Part shown: positions 1-8,221 of the stretch, one piece after another | Layout: each line of letters begins with the position of its first letter | How positions within the stretch are numbered: position 1 is the first letter of the stretch | Source of the DNA: Methyloglobulus sp. | GTDB taxonomy: Bacteria; Pseudomonadota; Gammaproteobacteria; Methylococcales; Methylomonadaceae | Reading direction: 5' to 3' | Assembly: GCA_013140405.1 (NCBI GenBank) | Contig: JABFSV010000123.1 | Location: 1 to 8,790, forward strand | Length of the DNA stretch: 8,790 nucleotides | Notes under the pieces: model-generated | Databases searched by the model: none | What the model was told of the DNA's origin: nothing | The model's input: only the letters and a program-made list of their open reading frames with translations | Position numbers and translations under genes: made by a program

Positions 1-1853
1 GTAAAATTGATCCTTGGTTTTTGGCGCAAGTGCAGGATTTGGTGATAACGGAACAATCCTTATCCACAAAAACCTTGTCGACTTTGAAAGAAGGCGAACT
101 TTACAAGCTAAAACGTAAAGGCTTTTCCGATATACGTCTGGCAAAATTACTGGATACCTCTGAATCTGAAATACGTAACGTACGTCATAAGCAAAATATC
201 CGGCCAGTTTATAAGCGAATTGATTCCTGTGCGGCGGAATTCTCTTCCGACACGGCCTATCTGTATTCCACTTACGAGGAAGAATGCGAAGCGCGGGTTA
301 CTGACAAGGAAAAAATCATTATCTTAGGTGGCGGCCCGAATCGTATAGGGCAGGGCATCGAGTTCGATTACTGCTGCGTCCATGCGGCATTGGCATTGCG
401 TGAAGATGGCTATGAAACCATCATGATTAACTGCAATCCCGAAACCGTGTCCACCGATTTTGATACCTCAGACCGTTTGTATTTTGAATCATTAACGTTG
501 GAAGATGTGCTGGAAATCGTGCATCTGGAAAAGCCAAAAGGCGTAATTGTGCAATACGGTGGGCAAACACCATTGAAACTGGCGCGTGCTTTGGAAGCGG
601 CAGGTGTGCCGATTATAGGCACTTCGCCAGATTCGATAGATCTAGCCGAAGACCGTGAGCGTTTCCAGAAATTGTTGGAACGGCTTGGTTTGAAACAACC
701 GCCTAATGCCACTGCACGTTCGGTTGAACAGGCTATTAATGCCGCAAAGGAACTCGGTTATCCTTTGGTCGTGCGTCCGTCTTACGTATTAGGCGGTAGG
801 GCAATGGAAATCGTCGTCAATGAAGAAGGCTTACAGAGGTACATGAAAGAAGCGGTGAGCGTATCGAATGATTCACCCGTTTTACTAGACCGCTTTCTTG
901 ATGATGCCGTTGAAATGGATGTTGATGCTATTTATGATGGCGAACGAATTCTGATTGGTGGCTTGATGGAGCACATCGAACAAGCGGGTGTGCATTCAGG
1001 TGATTCTGCATGTTCTCTGCCGCCTTATGAACTGGCGCAGGATCTACAAGACCAATTGCGTGAGCAAGTAGGACGGATGGCAGAAGCCTTAGGCGTAAGG
1101 GGGTTGATGAATGTCCAGTTTGCCATCCAAGGCCAAGATATTTATGTGCTGGAAGTCAATCCCAGGGCATCGCGCACGGCTCCCTTTGTGTCCAAGGCAA
1201 CTGGGTATCCGTTGGCGAAAATTGCCGCCCGTTGTATGGTGGGTAAAACACTGGCACAACAAGGCATCACTAAGGAACGTATACCTAACTATTATTCCGT
1301 CAAAGAAGCGGTATTCCCCTTCGTCAAATTCCCTGGTGTTGACCCCTTGCTGGGGCCGGAAATGAAATCGACGGGCGAGGTCATGGGCATAGGAAAAACC
1401 TTTGGCGAGGCATTTGCAAAATCGCAACGGGCGACAGGTATTAACTTGAATGCAAGCGGTAAGGTATTGATAAGTATAAGGGATAAGGATAAAGCCAAAG
1501 CACCGGAGATTGCCAGAATGCTGGTCAGCAAAAATTACCAGATAGTTGCCACAGGCGGCACGGCGAGATTCCTGCAGCAAGAAGGCATTCCTTGTGAAGT
1601 GGTTTATAAGGTCAACGAAGGTCGCCCCAATACTGTTGATATGATTAAAAATGACCAAATCCAACTAATCATCAATACCACCGAAGGCAAAAAAGCCATT
1701 TCGGATTCGTTCACCATGCGTCGGGAAGCATTACAACATCGCGTGACTTATTACACCACAATGGCAGGAGCGAAAGCGGCCTGTTACGCCTTGGGTGAAT
1801 TGGAGGCGGGTGATGTAAACTGTTTGCAGGATTTGCATAACAACCTGAATTGA
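1..1853 (+). CDS. carB: Carbamoyl-phosphate synthase large subunit, C-terminal 616 residues (5' end outside window)
   Basis: CarB, with the small subunit CarA, makes carbamoyl phosphate from bicarbonate, glutamine nitrogen and two ATP in the cytoplasm, feeding pyrimidine and arginine synthesis. The reading frame is open from the window edge (first full codon at base 3, starting KIDPWFL, a conserved CarB stretch), so the TTG at base 21 is not a start. About 457 residues of the family's roughly 1,073 are missing upstream. Numbering from base 3, the fragment holds the oligomerisation domain (to about 100), the second ATP-grasp (carbamoyl-phosphate) domain (about 105-475) with [14 protein letters not shown] at 258-271 and [12 protein letters not shown] at 384-395, and the MGS-like allosteric domain (about 480-616). 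The allosteric domain keeps a TGGT motif (517-520), Lys536 and NTT (558-560), matching nucleotide-effector residues of E. coli CarB. carA should lie just upstream. greA follows after 29 bases. Identification is by recalled similarity across the whole fragment; nothing looks broken. Confidence 0.98.
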   Translation, partial: KIDPWFLAQVQDLVITEQSLSTKTLSTLKEGELYKLKRKGFSDIRLAKLLDTSESEIRNVRHKQNIRPVYKRIDSCAAEFSSDTAYLYSTYEEECEARVTDKEKIIILGGGPNRIGQGIEFDYCCVHAALALREDGYETIMINCNPETVSTDFDTSDRLYFESLTLEDVLEIVHLEKPKGVIVQYGGQTPLKLARALEAAGVPIIGTSPDSIDLAEDRERFQKLLERLGLKQPPNATARSVEQAINAAKELGYPLVVRPSYVLGGRAMEIVVNEEGLQRYMKEAVSVSNDSPVLLDRFLDDAVEMDVDAIYDGERILIGGLMEHIEQAGVHSGDSACSLPPYELAQDLQDQLREQVGRMAEALGVRGLMNVQFAIQGQDIYVLEVNPRASRTAPFVSKATGYPLAKIAARCMVGKTLAQQGITKERIPNYYSVKEAVFPFVKFPGVDPLLGPEMKSTGEVMGIGKTFGEAFAKSQRATGINLNASGKVLISIRDKDKAKAPEIARMLVSKNYQIVATGGTARFLQQEGIPCEVVYKVNEGRPNTVDMIKNDQIQLIINTTEGKKAISDSFTMRREALQHRVTYYTTMAGAKAACYALGELEAGDVNCLQDLHNNLN

Positions 1854-1882
1854 AAAGCCAAAATATTGGAGCAGTCAACATA

Positions 1883-2359
1883 ATGAATAAAGTACCATTG
1901 ACCGTAAAAGGCGCAGAAAAATTGCGGGCAGAATTAGAGGAATTAAAATCCGTTGTTCGTCCTCGAATTATTAATGCAATTGCCACCGCAAGAGCACACG
2001 GCGACTTGAAAGAAAATGCCGAATACCATGCGGCGAAGGAGCAGCAAAGTTTTGCCGAAGGGCGCATTAACGAAATTGAAGGCAAACTTTCCAACGCGCA
2101 GATTATTGACGTTACCAAGGTTGATGCGAATGGCACAGTTGTGTTCGGGGCAACGGTCGAAATTGAAGATGTTGAGTCTGAGAAACGTGTTGTTTATCAA
2201 ATTGTTGGCGAAGACGAAGCCAGCATTAAAGAAGGCCGGATTTCGATTGGCTCGCCGATTGCCCGGGCGCTCATCGGGAAACAAGTTGAGGATGTCGTTA
2301 CTGTTAAAGCACCAGGTGGCAATGTCGATTATGAGATCATTTCGATAGAGTATGTTTGA
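1883..2359 (+). CDS. greA: Transcription elongation factor GreA
   Basis: GreA enters the RNA polymerase secondary channel and stimulates cleavage of the 3' end of backtracked transcripts so that stalled complexes can resume. The 158-residue product equals the E. coli GreA length. The N-terminal coiled coil (about residues 1-75) carries the signature around [17 protein letters not shown], with the acidic Asp/Glu pair at the coiled-coil tip that acts at the polymerase active site. The C-terminal FKBP-like domain (about 80-158) includes [10 protein letters not shown] and ends in EYV. I chose the ATG at 1883 because a GGAG at 1868-1871 sits 11 bases upstream and the protein then aligns from its first residues ([14 protein letters not shown]). 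A longer frame from a TTG at 1850 would overlap the carB stop and add 11 unrelated residues. It is likely co-transcribed with carB, as in many gammaproteobacteria. Confidence 0.98.
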   Translation: MNKVPLTVKGAEKLRAELEELKSVVRPRIINAIATARAHGDLKENAEYHAAKEQQSFAEGRINEIEGKLSNAQIIDVTKVDANGTVVFGATVEIEDVESEKRVVYQIVGEDEASIKEGRISIGSPIARALIGKQVEDVVTVKAPGGNVDYEIISIEYV

Positions 2360-2362
2360 TAC

Positions 2363-2390
2363 AGGTTCAAGGTGCAGGGTACAAGGTTCA
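2363..2390. repeat. Four tandem degenerate 7-base repeats between greA and yhbY
   Basis: The 40-base gap between the convergent stop codons of greA and yhbY is largely filled by four head-to-tail heptamers fitting RGGTNCA: AGGTTCA (2363-2369), AGGTGCA (2370-2376), GGGTACA (2377-2383) and AGGTTCA (2384-2390). The period is exact and the first and last units are identical. I see no hairpin terminator in this gap, although two genes converge on it. The array looks like a heptanucleotide-type intergenic repeat of the kind that is often dispersed through a genome. Dispersal, copy-number variation and any role are inference. Confidence 0.7.
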
Positions 2391-2399
2391 AAACAGCAT

Positions 2400-2666
2400 T
2401 TACTTCTTTGGGTTTAGTCGGTAAATGACGGTGATTTGGCCGATGCTTTGAATTAAGGTTGCCCCTGTCGCAGTGCAAATTTTTTCGCTAATTTGGTTTC
2501 TTTCGTCCCGTTCGGCGCGGACTTTTACTTTAATCAGTTCATGCGTATTGAGAGCGATTTCTGTTTCTGCCAACACAGCATCCGTTAGCCCAGCCTGTCC
2601 AATAATAATCACTGGTTTTAAGCCGTGGGCTTGTGCCTTTAGTTTTTTCTTGCTTGCCGCATCCAT
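2400..2666 (-). CDS. yhbY: Ribosome assembly RNA-binding protein YhbY (CRM domain)
   Basis: YhbY is a small CRM-domain RNA-binding protein that associates with pre-50S ribosomal particles and is thought to help large-subunit assembly. The 88-residue product is slightly shorter than E. coli YhbY (about 97), and nearly all of it is the CRM domain. It has the LKP-(V/I)-hydrophobic strand, the GxxG-type loop GQAGLT at residues 23-28, the HELIKVK strand at about 42-48, and TGA...IQSIGQITVIYR near the end. The start is the ATG whose complement lies at 2664-2666, preceded on its strand by an AAGG about nine bases upstream. It is divergent from rlmE, another 50S-related gene, across 44 bases, and converges on greA; this arrangement is common in gammaproteobacteria. 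No anomalies seen. Confidence 0.95.
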   Translation of the reverse strand: MDAASKKKLKAQAHGLKPVIIIGQAGLTDAVLAETEIALNTHELIKVKVRAERDERNQISEKICTATGATLIQSIGQITVIYRLNPKK

Positions 2667-2691
2667 GATGTTAACCTTAAATAAACCGCGG

Positions 2692-2697
2692 ATTTTA
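2692..2697 (-). promoter_or_regulatory. Candidate -10 box for yhbY in the yhbY-rlmE divergent spacer
   Basis: On the minus strand the 44-base spacer contains TAAAAT, one mismatch from the sigma-70 -10 consensus, about 25 bases upstream of the yhbY ATG. The matching -35 would fall in the start of rlmE and is poor (TTCGGC at 17 bases). On the plus strand the same spacer offers only weak -10-like sequence (TACACT at 2696-2701) close to the rlmE ATG, and no good ribosome binding site. Both divergent promoters must lie in or near this spacer, but the exact elements are uncertain. Confidence 0.3.
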
Positions 2698-2710
2698 CAC
2701 TAAAAAATAA

Positions 2711-3328
2711 ATGAGCCGAAGTAAAAGCAGTAGCCGCTGGATGCAGGAACATTTCGACGACGAATATGTCAAAATGGCTCAGGTGCAGGGCTATCGGTCA
2801 CGGGCGGTTTTTAAGCTCAAGGAAATTCAGGAAAAAGACAAATTCATCAAGCCCGGCATGAATGTCGTTGATTTAGGGGCGGCACCCGGTGGCTGGTCGC
2901 AGTTTGCTCGACCCCTATTAGGCAAAAAGAGCAAGCTCATCGCCTTGGATATTTTACCTATGGAATCTATTGAAGGGGTTACGTTTATCCAGGGCGATTT
3001 TCGTGAAAATGCTGTTTTGGATGAACTGACTACCGTCCTTGATTCCGCCCCTGTGGATATAGTCCTTTCCGATATGGCCCCTAACATGAGTGGCAGCAAA
3101 GGCATAGACCAGCCCAATGCCATATATCTCGCTGAATTGGCCCTGGATACGGCAAAAGCCGTGTTAGTAAAAAGAGGCTCTTTTTTGGTCAAGGTCTTCC
3201 AAGGCGAGGGTTTTGAGGCTTATCACCGCGATGTACAACAACATTTCGACAAAGTTGTCATTAGAAAGCCAAAAGCGTCAAGACCGAGAAGCAACGAAGT
3301 TTATATTTTGGCTTTAGGCTTTAAATAA
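2711..3328 (+). CDS. rlmE: 23S rRNA (uridine-2552 2'-O) methyltransferase RlmE (FtsJ/RrmJ)
   Basis: RlmE uses S-adenosylmethionine to methylate the 2'-OH of U2552 in the A-loop of 23S rRNA, a late step of 50S maturation. In E. coli it belongs to the heat-shock regulon together with ftsH. The protein has 205 residues against 209 in E. coli and is a single Rossmann-type methyltransferase domain. The SAM-binding motif [13 protein letters not shown] is at 52-64. The K-D-K-E catalytic tetrad of the family is intact as Lys35, Asp121 (SDMAPN), Lys161 (VKVFQGEG) and Glu196, each three lower than in E. coli. The start is the ATG right after an in-frame TAA at 2708-2710; no clear Shine-Dalgarno precedes it. 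It lies 133 bases upstream of ftsH on the same strand, the usual arrangement. Confidence 0.98.
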   Translation: MSRSKSSSRWMQEHFDDEYVKMAQVQGYRSRAVFKLKEIQEKDKFIKPGMNVVDLGAAPGGWSQFARPLLGKKSKLIALDILPMESIEGVTFIQGDFRENAVLDELTTVLDSAPVDIVLSDMAPNMSGSKGIDQPNAIYLAELALDTAKAVLVKRGSFLVKVFQGEGFEAYHRDVQQHFDKVVIRKPKASRPRSNEVYILALGFK

Positions 3329-3346
3329 GTGTCATTTGACCCCATA
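3320..3346 (+). promoter_or_regulatory. Candidate sigma-32-type heat-shock promoter upstream of ftsH
   Basis: CTTTAAA at 3320-3326, overlapping the rlmE stop codon, is one base from the RpoH -35 consensus CTTGAAA. After a 14-base spacer it is followed by CCCCAT at 3341-3346, a full match to the core of the RpoH -10 consensus (the next positions, AA, match less well). A start site near 3354 would give a leader of roughly 110 bases before ftsH. In E. coli ftsH is RpoH-controlled and FtsH in turn degrades RpoH, so such a promoter would make sense here. This is motif reading only. Confidence 0.4.
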
Positions 3347-3410
3347 ACGAGCATGAAACTTATGTGAACGTAAAAGTAAATATTGTAGGACAGTCAGGGT
3401 ATCCGTATCC

Positions 3411-3419
3411 TGATATAAT
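3411..3419 (+). promoter_or_regulatory. Extended -10 sigma-70 promoter candidate for ftsH
   Basis: TGATATAAT is a perfect extended -10 (TGn followed by TATAAT at 3414-3419), placed 42 bases before the ftsH start. No convincing -35 sits at 16-18 bases upstream (CAGTCA at 3391-3396 is poor), which is tolerated for extended -10 promoters. The -10 overlaps the right arm of a short inverted repeat, TCAGG at 3394-3398 and CCTGA at 3409-3413, and a tandem GTATCC pair at 3399-3410; these could be a regulator site or chance. Confidence 0.55.
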
Positions 3420-3461
3420 TGAAGCTGTTTTTAACCGAGCCGTAAAGGTCTGGGGTGTGTA

Positions 3462-5396
3462 GTGAATGACATGATGAAAAATATTATCCTGTGGGTTGTT
3501 ATCGCAGTGGTGTTGATGTCCGTTTTTAACAACTTCGGATCGCAGGGCGATAAGGGTGATACAACTGCACTCTCCTATTCCCAATTCATAGAAGCGGTAA
3601 AAGCTGGGCAAGTACAACAAGTCACGATAGACGAGCATATCGTCAAAGGCAAATTGCAGGCTGGGCAATTATTCAGGACTTACGCGCCAAGCGATGCCCA
3701 TATGGTTGACGATTTACTCGCCAATGGCGTTGACATTAAAGCTGTTCCGCCTGAACAGCCATCTATGTTGATGCAATTGTTGGTCTCCTTTGGCCCAATG
3801 CTGCTTTTAATAGCTGTCTGGGTGTTCTTTATGCGGCAAATGCAAGGCGGCGGCGCGGGTGGACGCGGTGCGATGAGCTTTGGCAAAAGTAAAGCGCGCA
3901 TGCTGGAACAGGATCAGATCAAAGTCACTTTTGCCGATGTTGCAGGTTGCGATGAAGCCAAAGAAGAAGTCGTAGAAATGGTCGATTTCCTTAGGGATCC
4001 AGCCAAATATCAAAAATTGGGTGGAAAAATCCCTCGCGGCGCATTAATGATAGGCCCTCCTGGAACGGGTAAAACCTTGCTTGCCAGGGCGATTGCCGGT
4101 GAAGCCAAAGTCCCATTCTTTACCATTTCCGGTTCAGATTTTGTGGAGATGTTTGTCGGTGTTGGCGCTTCCCGTGTCAGGGATATGTTCGAACAGGCAA
4201 AAAAACACGCACCTTGCATCATCTTTATTGACGAAATTGATGCCGTCGGCCGTCAACGTGGCGCTGGCTTAGGCGGCGGCAATGATGAGCGTGAGCAAAC
4301 CTTGAACCAATTACTGGTCGAGATGGATGGTTTTGAAGGCAATGAAGGCATTATCGTAATTGCCGCAACCAACCGCCCTGATGTACTTGATAAGGCTTTA
4401 TTGCGCCCAGGCCGTTTTGACCGCCAGGTCACAGTCGGCTTGCCCGATGTCAAAGGCAGGGAGCAGATCCTCAATGTCCACATGAAAAAAGTGCCTGCTG
4501 CACCAGATGTTGAAGTTAAGTACATCGCCCAAGGTACACCAGGATTTTCTGGGGCTGACCTGGCCAATTTGATAAACGAAGCGGCTTTGTTTGCTGCACG
4601 ACTTAACAAACGCCTGGTTAGCATGTCTGACCTTGAAAAAGCCAAAGATAAGTTAATTATGGGGACGGAAAGGCACTCCATGGTGATGGACGAAAAAGAA
4701 AAGCGAATGACAGCCTATCACGAAGCGGGCCATGCCATCGTTGGGCGCATTGTCCCAGAACATGATCCTGTTTATAAAGTCAGCATTATGCCCAGAGGAC
4801 GTGCATTGGGTGTCACCATGTTTTTGCCGGAGCGCGACCAATACAGTGCCAGTAAACAAAAATTGGACAGTATGATTTCGAGTCTTTATGGTGGTCGTGT
4901 TGCTGAAGAATTGATTTTCGGCTGGGAGCAAGTGAGTACGGGCGCTTCAAATGATATAGAGCGTGCGACCGAACTGGCCAGGAACATGGTGACCAAGTGG
5001 GGCTTGTCCCAACGTTTAGGGCCATTAGCGTATAGCGAAGAAGAAGGCGAGGTTTTTCTAGGTCGTTCCGTAACGCAACACAAGACGGTTGCAGAAGAAA
5101 CCTCCCATACCATTGATGAAGAAATACGGTGTATTATCGACAGGAATTATGAACGAGCTGTAAATATTCTGAAAGAAAATACGGATATTCTTCATTCGAT
5201 GTCCGCAGCCTTGATGAAATATGAGACTATCGACAAATTTCAAATCGAAGATTTGATGCAACGGAGACCGGTAAAGGCTCCAGCAGGGTGGGATGATCTG
5301 CCGCCTCGTGGTGGATCTGAAGTTGAAGTTGGCACTGAAAAAAAGGATGATATTAAGACCGAGAAACCCATTGGTGGGGCAGCCGAACAGAATTAA
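3462..5396 (+). CDS. ftsH: ATP-dependent zinc metalloprotease FtsH
   Basis: FtsH is a hexameric inner-membrane AAA+ protease that extracts and degrades unassembled membrane proteins and short-lived regulators such as RpoH and LpxC in E. coli. The 644-residue protein matches the family length. Transmembrane segments lie at about 7-24 and 104-124, flanking a periplasmic domain, followed by the MRQMQGGG linker. The AAA+ module has Walker A GPPGTGKT (198-205), the pore motif MFVG (230-233), Walker B IIFIDEID (253-260) and the second region of homology (about 302-321). The zinc protease site HEAGH is at 420-424, with third ligand Asp498 in GASNDI; each is three above its E. coli number. The tail (about 608-644) is polar and variable. 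The start is GTG: GGGG at 3452-3455 is six bases upstream, and MNDMMKN... then aligns with the family; the ATGs at 3471 and 3474 are in-frame alternatives. Confidence 0.98.
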   Translation: MNDMMKNIILWVVIAVVLMSVFNNFGSQGDKGDTTALSYSQFIEAVKAGQVQQVTIDEHIVKGKLQAGQLFRTYAPSDAHMVDDLLANGVDIKAVPPEQPSMLMQLLVSFGPMLLLIAVWVFFMRQMQGGGAGGRGAMSFGKSKARMLEQDQIKVTFADVAGCDEAKEEVVEMVDFLRDPAKYQKLGGKIPRGALMIGPPGTGKTLLARAIAGEAKVPFFTISGSDFVEMFVGVGASRVRDMFEQAKKHAPCIIFIDEIDAVGRQRGAGLGGGNDEREQTLNQLLVEMDGFEGNEGIIVIAATNRPDVLDKALLRPGRFDRQVTVGLPDVKGREQILNVHMKKVPAAPDVEVKYIAQGTPGFSGADLANLINEAALFAARLNKRLVSMSDLEKAKDKLIMGTERHSMVMDEKEKRMTAYHEAGHAIVGRIVPEHDPVYKVSIMPRGRALGVTMFLPERDQYSASKQKLDSMISSLYGGRVAEELIFGWEQVSTGASNDIERATELARNMVTKWGLSQRLGPLAYSEEEGEVFLGRSVTQHKTVAEETSHTIDEEIRCIIDRNYERAVNILKENTDILHSMSAALMKYETIDKFQIEDLMQRRPVKAPAGWDDLPPRGGSEVEVGTEKKDDIKTEKPIGGAAEQN

Positions 5397-5418
5397 CGGC
5401 TGGGGCTGATAGGACAAT

Positions 5419-5449
5419 AAAAAGGAGAGCTGAATAAGCTCTCCTTTTT
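5419..5449 (+). terminator. Intrinsic terminator after ftsH
   Basis: A perfect 11-bp stem, AAAGGAGAGCT (5421-5431) with AGCTCTCCTTT (5437-5447), closes a five-base loop (5432-5436). It extends by two further A-T pairs and runs into a T tract ending at 5449. It lies 23 bases after the ftsH stop and 40 bases before glmM. It should end the ftsH transcript; because the hairpin is flanked by A and T tracts it may also work on the opposite strand. Confidence 0.92.
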
Positions 5450-5489
5450 CTTATGTATTTGAACCACTTAATAAATAAACTGAAATTGC

Positions 5490-6830
5490 ATGGCAAAAAA
5501 GTATTTTGGCACAGATGGTATCAGGGGTAAAGTTGGCGAGCATCCAATAACAGCGGATTTTTTTTTAAAGCTGGGTTGGGCGGCAGGGCGGGTGTTTGCC
5601 AATGAAGGCCATGGTTTTGTTTTAGTTGGCAAAGATACCCGCATTTCTGGCTATATGTTTGAATCGGCCCTAGAAGCCGGTTTAACCGCTGCTGGCGTTG
5701 ATACCCGCTTGCTTGGCCCGATGCCAACGCCAGGTGTCGCTTACCTGACCCGAACGTTAAGGGCGCAGGCTGGCATTGTTATCAGCGCTTCCCACAATCC
5801 TTATTACGACAATGGTGTTAAGTTTTTCTCCGTTCATGGCACTAAACTACCTGACGAAATAGAGAAAGAAATCGAACACTATATCGACACCCCCATGACT
5901 ACCGTGGAATCTTCTGGCTTAGGCAAAGCCAAACGAATCAGTGATGCGGCAGGACGATATATTGAATTTTGTAAGGCCAGCGTACCAACCCGTTTGGATT
6001 TTGACGGCTTGCGGATTGTTGTCGATTGCGCCCATGGCGCGACTTATCACATTGCGCCGCACGTATTCAGTGAAATTGGTGCAGAAGTTGTATCCATAGG
6101 CACCGAACCCAATGGCCTCAATATAAACGAGGAATACGGCGCAACCAGCCCACAAAAACTGGCAGAAACCGTCTTGGCCTACCGGGCAGACCTGGGTATT
6201 GCCTTAGATGGTGACGGCGACCGTTTAATCATGGTCGACCATAAAGGCGAAATCGTGGATGGCGATGAATTAATCTATATTATCGCCAAGTCCAGATTGG
6301 GGGCCAATGAGCTTAGTAGTCCAGTCATCGGCACATTAATGTCCAATTTGGGTATGGAACATGCCTTAAAGCAATTAGGGATAAGCCTTCTAAGGGCAAA
6401 AGTTGGGGATCGCTATGTCATGGAATTGCTAGTCGAGAACAAAGGCATATTAGGCGGAGAAGGTTCTGGACATATTATTTGTCTGGATAAGACAACAACT
6501 GGTGACGGCATTATCGCTGCACTGCAAATAATCGCAGAAATGCAGCATAGCGGTAAGAATTTGCACGAACTAAAGTCAGGAATGACCAAATATCCCCAGG
6601 TTTTGCTGAATATCAAGACAAAAACAAAACCAGACCTTGATGGCAATGAAACTATCCAAAAAGCAGTAAAAGACGTTGAAAAAAAGCTGGGCACTAGCGG
6701 TCGGGTATTGCTGCGGGCATCTGGAACAGAGCCGTTGATACGCGTAATGGTTGAAGGCCAACATGAAGATAAAGTCACCGAATACGCAAATCAGTTAGCC
6801 GATCAAGTCACTAAAGCAATGGGGGCTTGA
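5490..6830 (+). CDS. glmM: Phosphoglucosamine mutase GlmM
   Basis: GlmM interconverts glucosamine-6-phosphate and glucosamine-1-phosphate, the step before UDP-GlcNAc in peptidoglycan and lipopolysaccharide synthesis. The 446-residue protein has the four-domain alpha-D-phosphohexomutase layout and the E. coli length (445). The N-terminus is the typical [11 protein letters not shown]. The phosphoserine loop [12 protein letters not shown] puts the catalytic serine at Ser101 (Ser102 in E. coli). The Mg2+ loop DGDGDR is at 240-245, the sugar-binding loop GEGSGH at 323-328, and the C-terminal phosphate-binding loop [17 protein letters not shown] at about 407-423. The ATG at 5490 fits the family start, though no good Shine-Dalgarno or promoter is visible in the 40 bases after the upstream terminator; a TTGAAC at 5459 has no fitting -10. 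folP, often just upstream, is absent. A run of nine T at 5558-5566 lies early in the gene. Confidence 0.98.
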   Translation: MAKKYFGTDGIRGKVGEHPITADFFLKLGWAAGRVFANEGHGFVLVGKDTRISGYMFESALEAGLTAAGVDTRLLGPMPTPGVAYLTRTLRAQAGIVISASHNPYYDNGVKFFSVHGTKLPDEIEKEIEHYIDTPMTTVESSGLGKAKRISDAAGRYIEFCKASVPTRLDFDGLRIVVDCAHGATYHIAPHVFSEIGAEVVSIGTEPNGLNINEEYGATSPQKLAETVLAYRADLGIALDGDGDRLIMVDHKGEIVDGDELIYIIAKSRLGANELSSPVIGTLMSNLGMEHALKQLGISLLRAKVGDRYVMELLVENKGILGGEGSGHIICLDKTTTGDGIIAALQIIAEMQHSGKNLHELKSGMTKYPQVLLNIKTKTKPDLDGNETIQKAVKDVEKKLGTSGRVLLRASGTEPLIRVMVEGQHEDKVTEYANQLADQVTKAMGA

Positions 6831-6831
6831 A

Positions 6832-6858
6832 TTGACGGGTATTAAACTATATTATAAG
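6832..6858 (+). promoter_or_regulatory. Candidate sigma-70 promoter for tpiA-secG-tRNA-Leu
   Basis: Immediately after the glmM stop, TTGACG (6832-6837; one mismatch from TTGACA) and TATAAG (6853-6858; one mismatch from TATAAT) are separated by 15 bases, slightly short of the optimum 17. A start near 6865 would leave a leader of about 20 bases with the GGGGA ribosome site of tpiA. The absence of a terminator further down until 8354 suggests that this promoter could drive tpiA, secG and the tRNA together. Confidence 0.55.
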
Positions 6859-6884
6859 CGGTTTGATTGTTTTGGGGAATAACG

Positions 6885-7631
6885 ATGCGTCGCTCGCTGG
6901 TGTTAGGAAATTGGAAAATGAACGGAACGCGCAGCAGTGCGGAATCGTTGGCAAAAGGTATCATCGCTGGTTTGGATTCGGATATTGCTGATATTGCTAT
7001 CTGTGTTCCTTATGTATATCTGTCCGACATCGGTCAAATCGCCCAAAATACCCGTTTGGGATTAGGCGCACAAAATGTTGCGGACAAGGCATCTGGTGCG
7101 TTTACTGGGGAAATTTCAGCCACCATGCTCAAAGAATTTGGCTGTAAATACGCTCTCGTAGGCCATTCCGAACGGCGCACCTTTTATGGCGATACCGACC
7201 AATCCGTAGCCGCACGTTTTTGCCAAGCCCAAGAGCAGGGAGTCATTCCGGTTTTATGTATTGGCGAAACCCTAGGGCAACGTGAGCAAGAGCAAACCTT
7301 TGAAGTCATTACCACCCAGCTTGATGCTGTAGTGAACTTAGCCGGAATAGCTGCATTCAATAATGCCGTGATTGCTTATGAGCCGGTTTGGGCGATAGGT
7401 ACTGGACTTACAGCTACCGATGAACAGGCTCAAGAAGCCCATCAATTCATCAGGAATTATCTTGCCGCCAAAGACCAGACCGTAGCTGAAAAAATACAAA
7501 TTTTATACGGTGGCAGCGCCAAACCAGACAATGCAAAAGGTTTGTTTGCCATGCCAGATATTGATGGCGGATTAATTGGCGGGGCCTCTCTTGATGCAGA
7601 GTCCTTTTTGAAGATTTATCACTCGGTTTAA
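6885..7631 (+). CDS. tpiA: Triose-phosphate isomerase
   Basis: TpiA interconverts dihydroxyacetone phosphate and glyceraldehyde-3-phosphate in glycolysis and gluconeogenesis (and sugar-phosphate recycling in autotrophs and methylotrophs). From the ATG at 6885 the protein has 248 residues, close to the usual 250-255, and is one TIM barrel. Catalytic residues are visible: Asn9 and Lys11 in GNWKMNG, the electrophilic His94 in GHSERR, and the base Glu166 in YEPVWAIGTG, which also contains the mobile loop 6 (about 167-175). The phosphate-binding YGGS (208-211) and GGAS (232-235) loops are intact. The ATG at 6885 is chosen over a TTG at 6867 because GGGGA at 6874-6878 is six bases upstream and the product then begins MRRSLVLGNWK as in the family. 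The next gene, secG, begins 16 bases after the stop. Confidence 0.98.
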   Translation: MRRSLVLGNWKMNGTRSSAESLAKGIIAGLDSDIADIAICVPYVYLSDIGQIAQNTRLGLGAQNVADKASGAFTGEISATMLKEFGCKYALVGHSERRTFYGDTDQSVAARFCQAQEQGVIPVLCIGETLGQREQEQTFEVITTQLDAVVNLAGIAAFNNAVIAYEPVWAIGTGLTATDEQAQEAHQFIRNYLAAKDQTVAEKIQILYGGSAKPDNAKGLFAMPDIDGGLIGGASLDAESFLKIYHSV

Positions 7632-7647
7632 AGTCGTACAACTACTT

Positions 7648-8205
7648 ATGTATCAAGTAATTATCGTAATTCACATACTATTGGGCTTAAGTATCATAGG
7701 TTTGATACTAATGCAGCAAGGCAAAGGCGCTGATGCTGGCGCAACTTTTGGCGGCGGCGCTTCAGGCTCGGTATTTGGAGCGCAAGGCGCGGCCTCATTT
7801 TTGTCCCGAACGACTGCAATTTTGGCAACCCTATTTTTCATCACCAGCTTAGGGCTAGCCTGGATAAATGGAAACAAAACAGGTGCGGCTGTCGATTTTA
7901 TGGGTACGCCAGCGGTAGAAAAAGAAATTCCGGACTTAGGGTTGCCTGATGTAAACGGCGCAAACACCAAAGAAGCTCTACCTGCTCCATTACCTGAAAG
8001 CAAAGAAGCCGTAGTACCCGAACCTGTTGTAGCGCCACCAGTTAGCGTTGCACCACCTGAGCCAGCACCAAATCCTGTTTTGGAACAAACCGCCGCACCT
8101 AAGGCAGAAGATGTAAAAGTTGTTGAAGAACAGGACACAGAGCTAAAATCGGAAGAACCTCCGAAAAAACATCATACAAAAAAGCAGCATACTAAAAAGA
8201 AATAA
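7648..8205 (+). CDS. secG: Protein-export membrane protein SecG with extended C-terminal tail
   Basis: SecG is the small third subunit of the SecYEG translocon and aids SecA-driven protein export. Residues 1-78 are the recognisable SecG core: first transmembrane helix about 3-22, the conserved LMQQGKGADAG and Gly/Ala-rich cytoplasmic loop (about 21-50, with FGGGASGSVFG), then the second helix at about 51-74 beginning FLSRTT. At 185 residues it is much longer than E. coli SecG (110). Residues about 85-172 are rich in Pro, Ala, Glu and Val, and the last 14 are mostly Lys, His and Thr. The tail is probably disordered and, given the two-helix topology, probably on the same side as the N-terminus (periplasmic in E. 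coli). The ATG has no clear Shine-Dalgarno; its closeness to tpiA suggests coupled expression. The tpiA-secG-tRNA-Leu order supports the call. Confidence 0.95.
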   Translation: MYQVIIVIHILLGLSIIGLILMQQGKGADAGATFGGGASGSVFGAQGAASFLSRTTAILATLFFITSLGLAWINGNKTGAAVDFMGTPAVEKEIPDLGLPDVNGANTKEALPAPLPESKEAVVPEPVVAPPVSVAPPEPAPNPVLEQTAAPKAEDVKVVEEQDTELKSEEPPKKHHTKKQHTKKK

Positions 8206-8221
8206 TCAATTAATTGAATAT

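Noticed and set aside
1089..1664. A 191-codon open frame on the minus strand inside carB
   Set aside because: It is antisense to a strongly conserved part of carB, shows no recognisable family, and is explained by the codon pattern of the plus-strand gene.
1850..1882. Earlier TTG start for greA overlapping the carB stop (possible translational coupling)
   Set aside because: It adds 11 residues not found in GreA; the ATG at 1883 has a GGAG upstream and gives the family length of 158.
6867..6884. TTG start for tpiA six codons upstream of the ATG
   Set aside because: The GGGGA ribosome site lies inside that extension and is correctly spaced for the ATG at 6885; the extra residues are not part of the family.
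7671..8138. A 155-codon minus-strand frame opposite secG
   Set aside because: Low-complexity Ser/Ala/Gly/Thr-rich product that mirrors the Pro/Ala/Glu-rich secG coding sequence; no ribosome site or family match seen.
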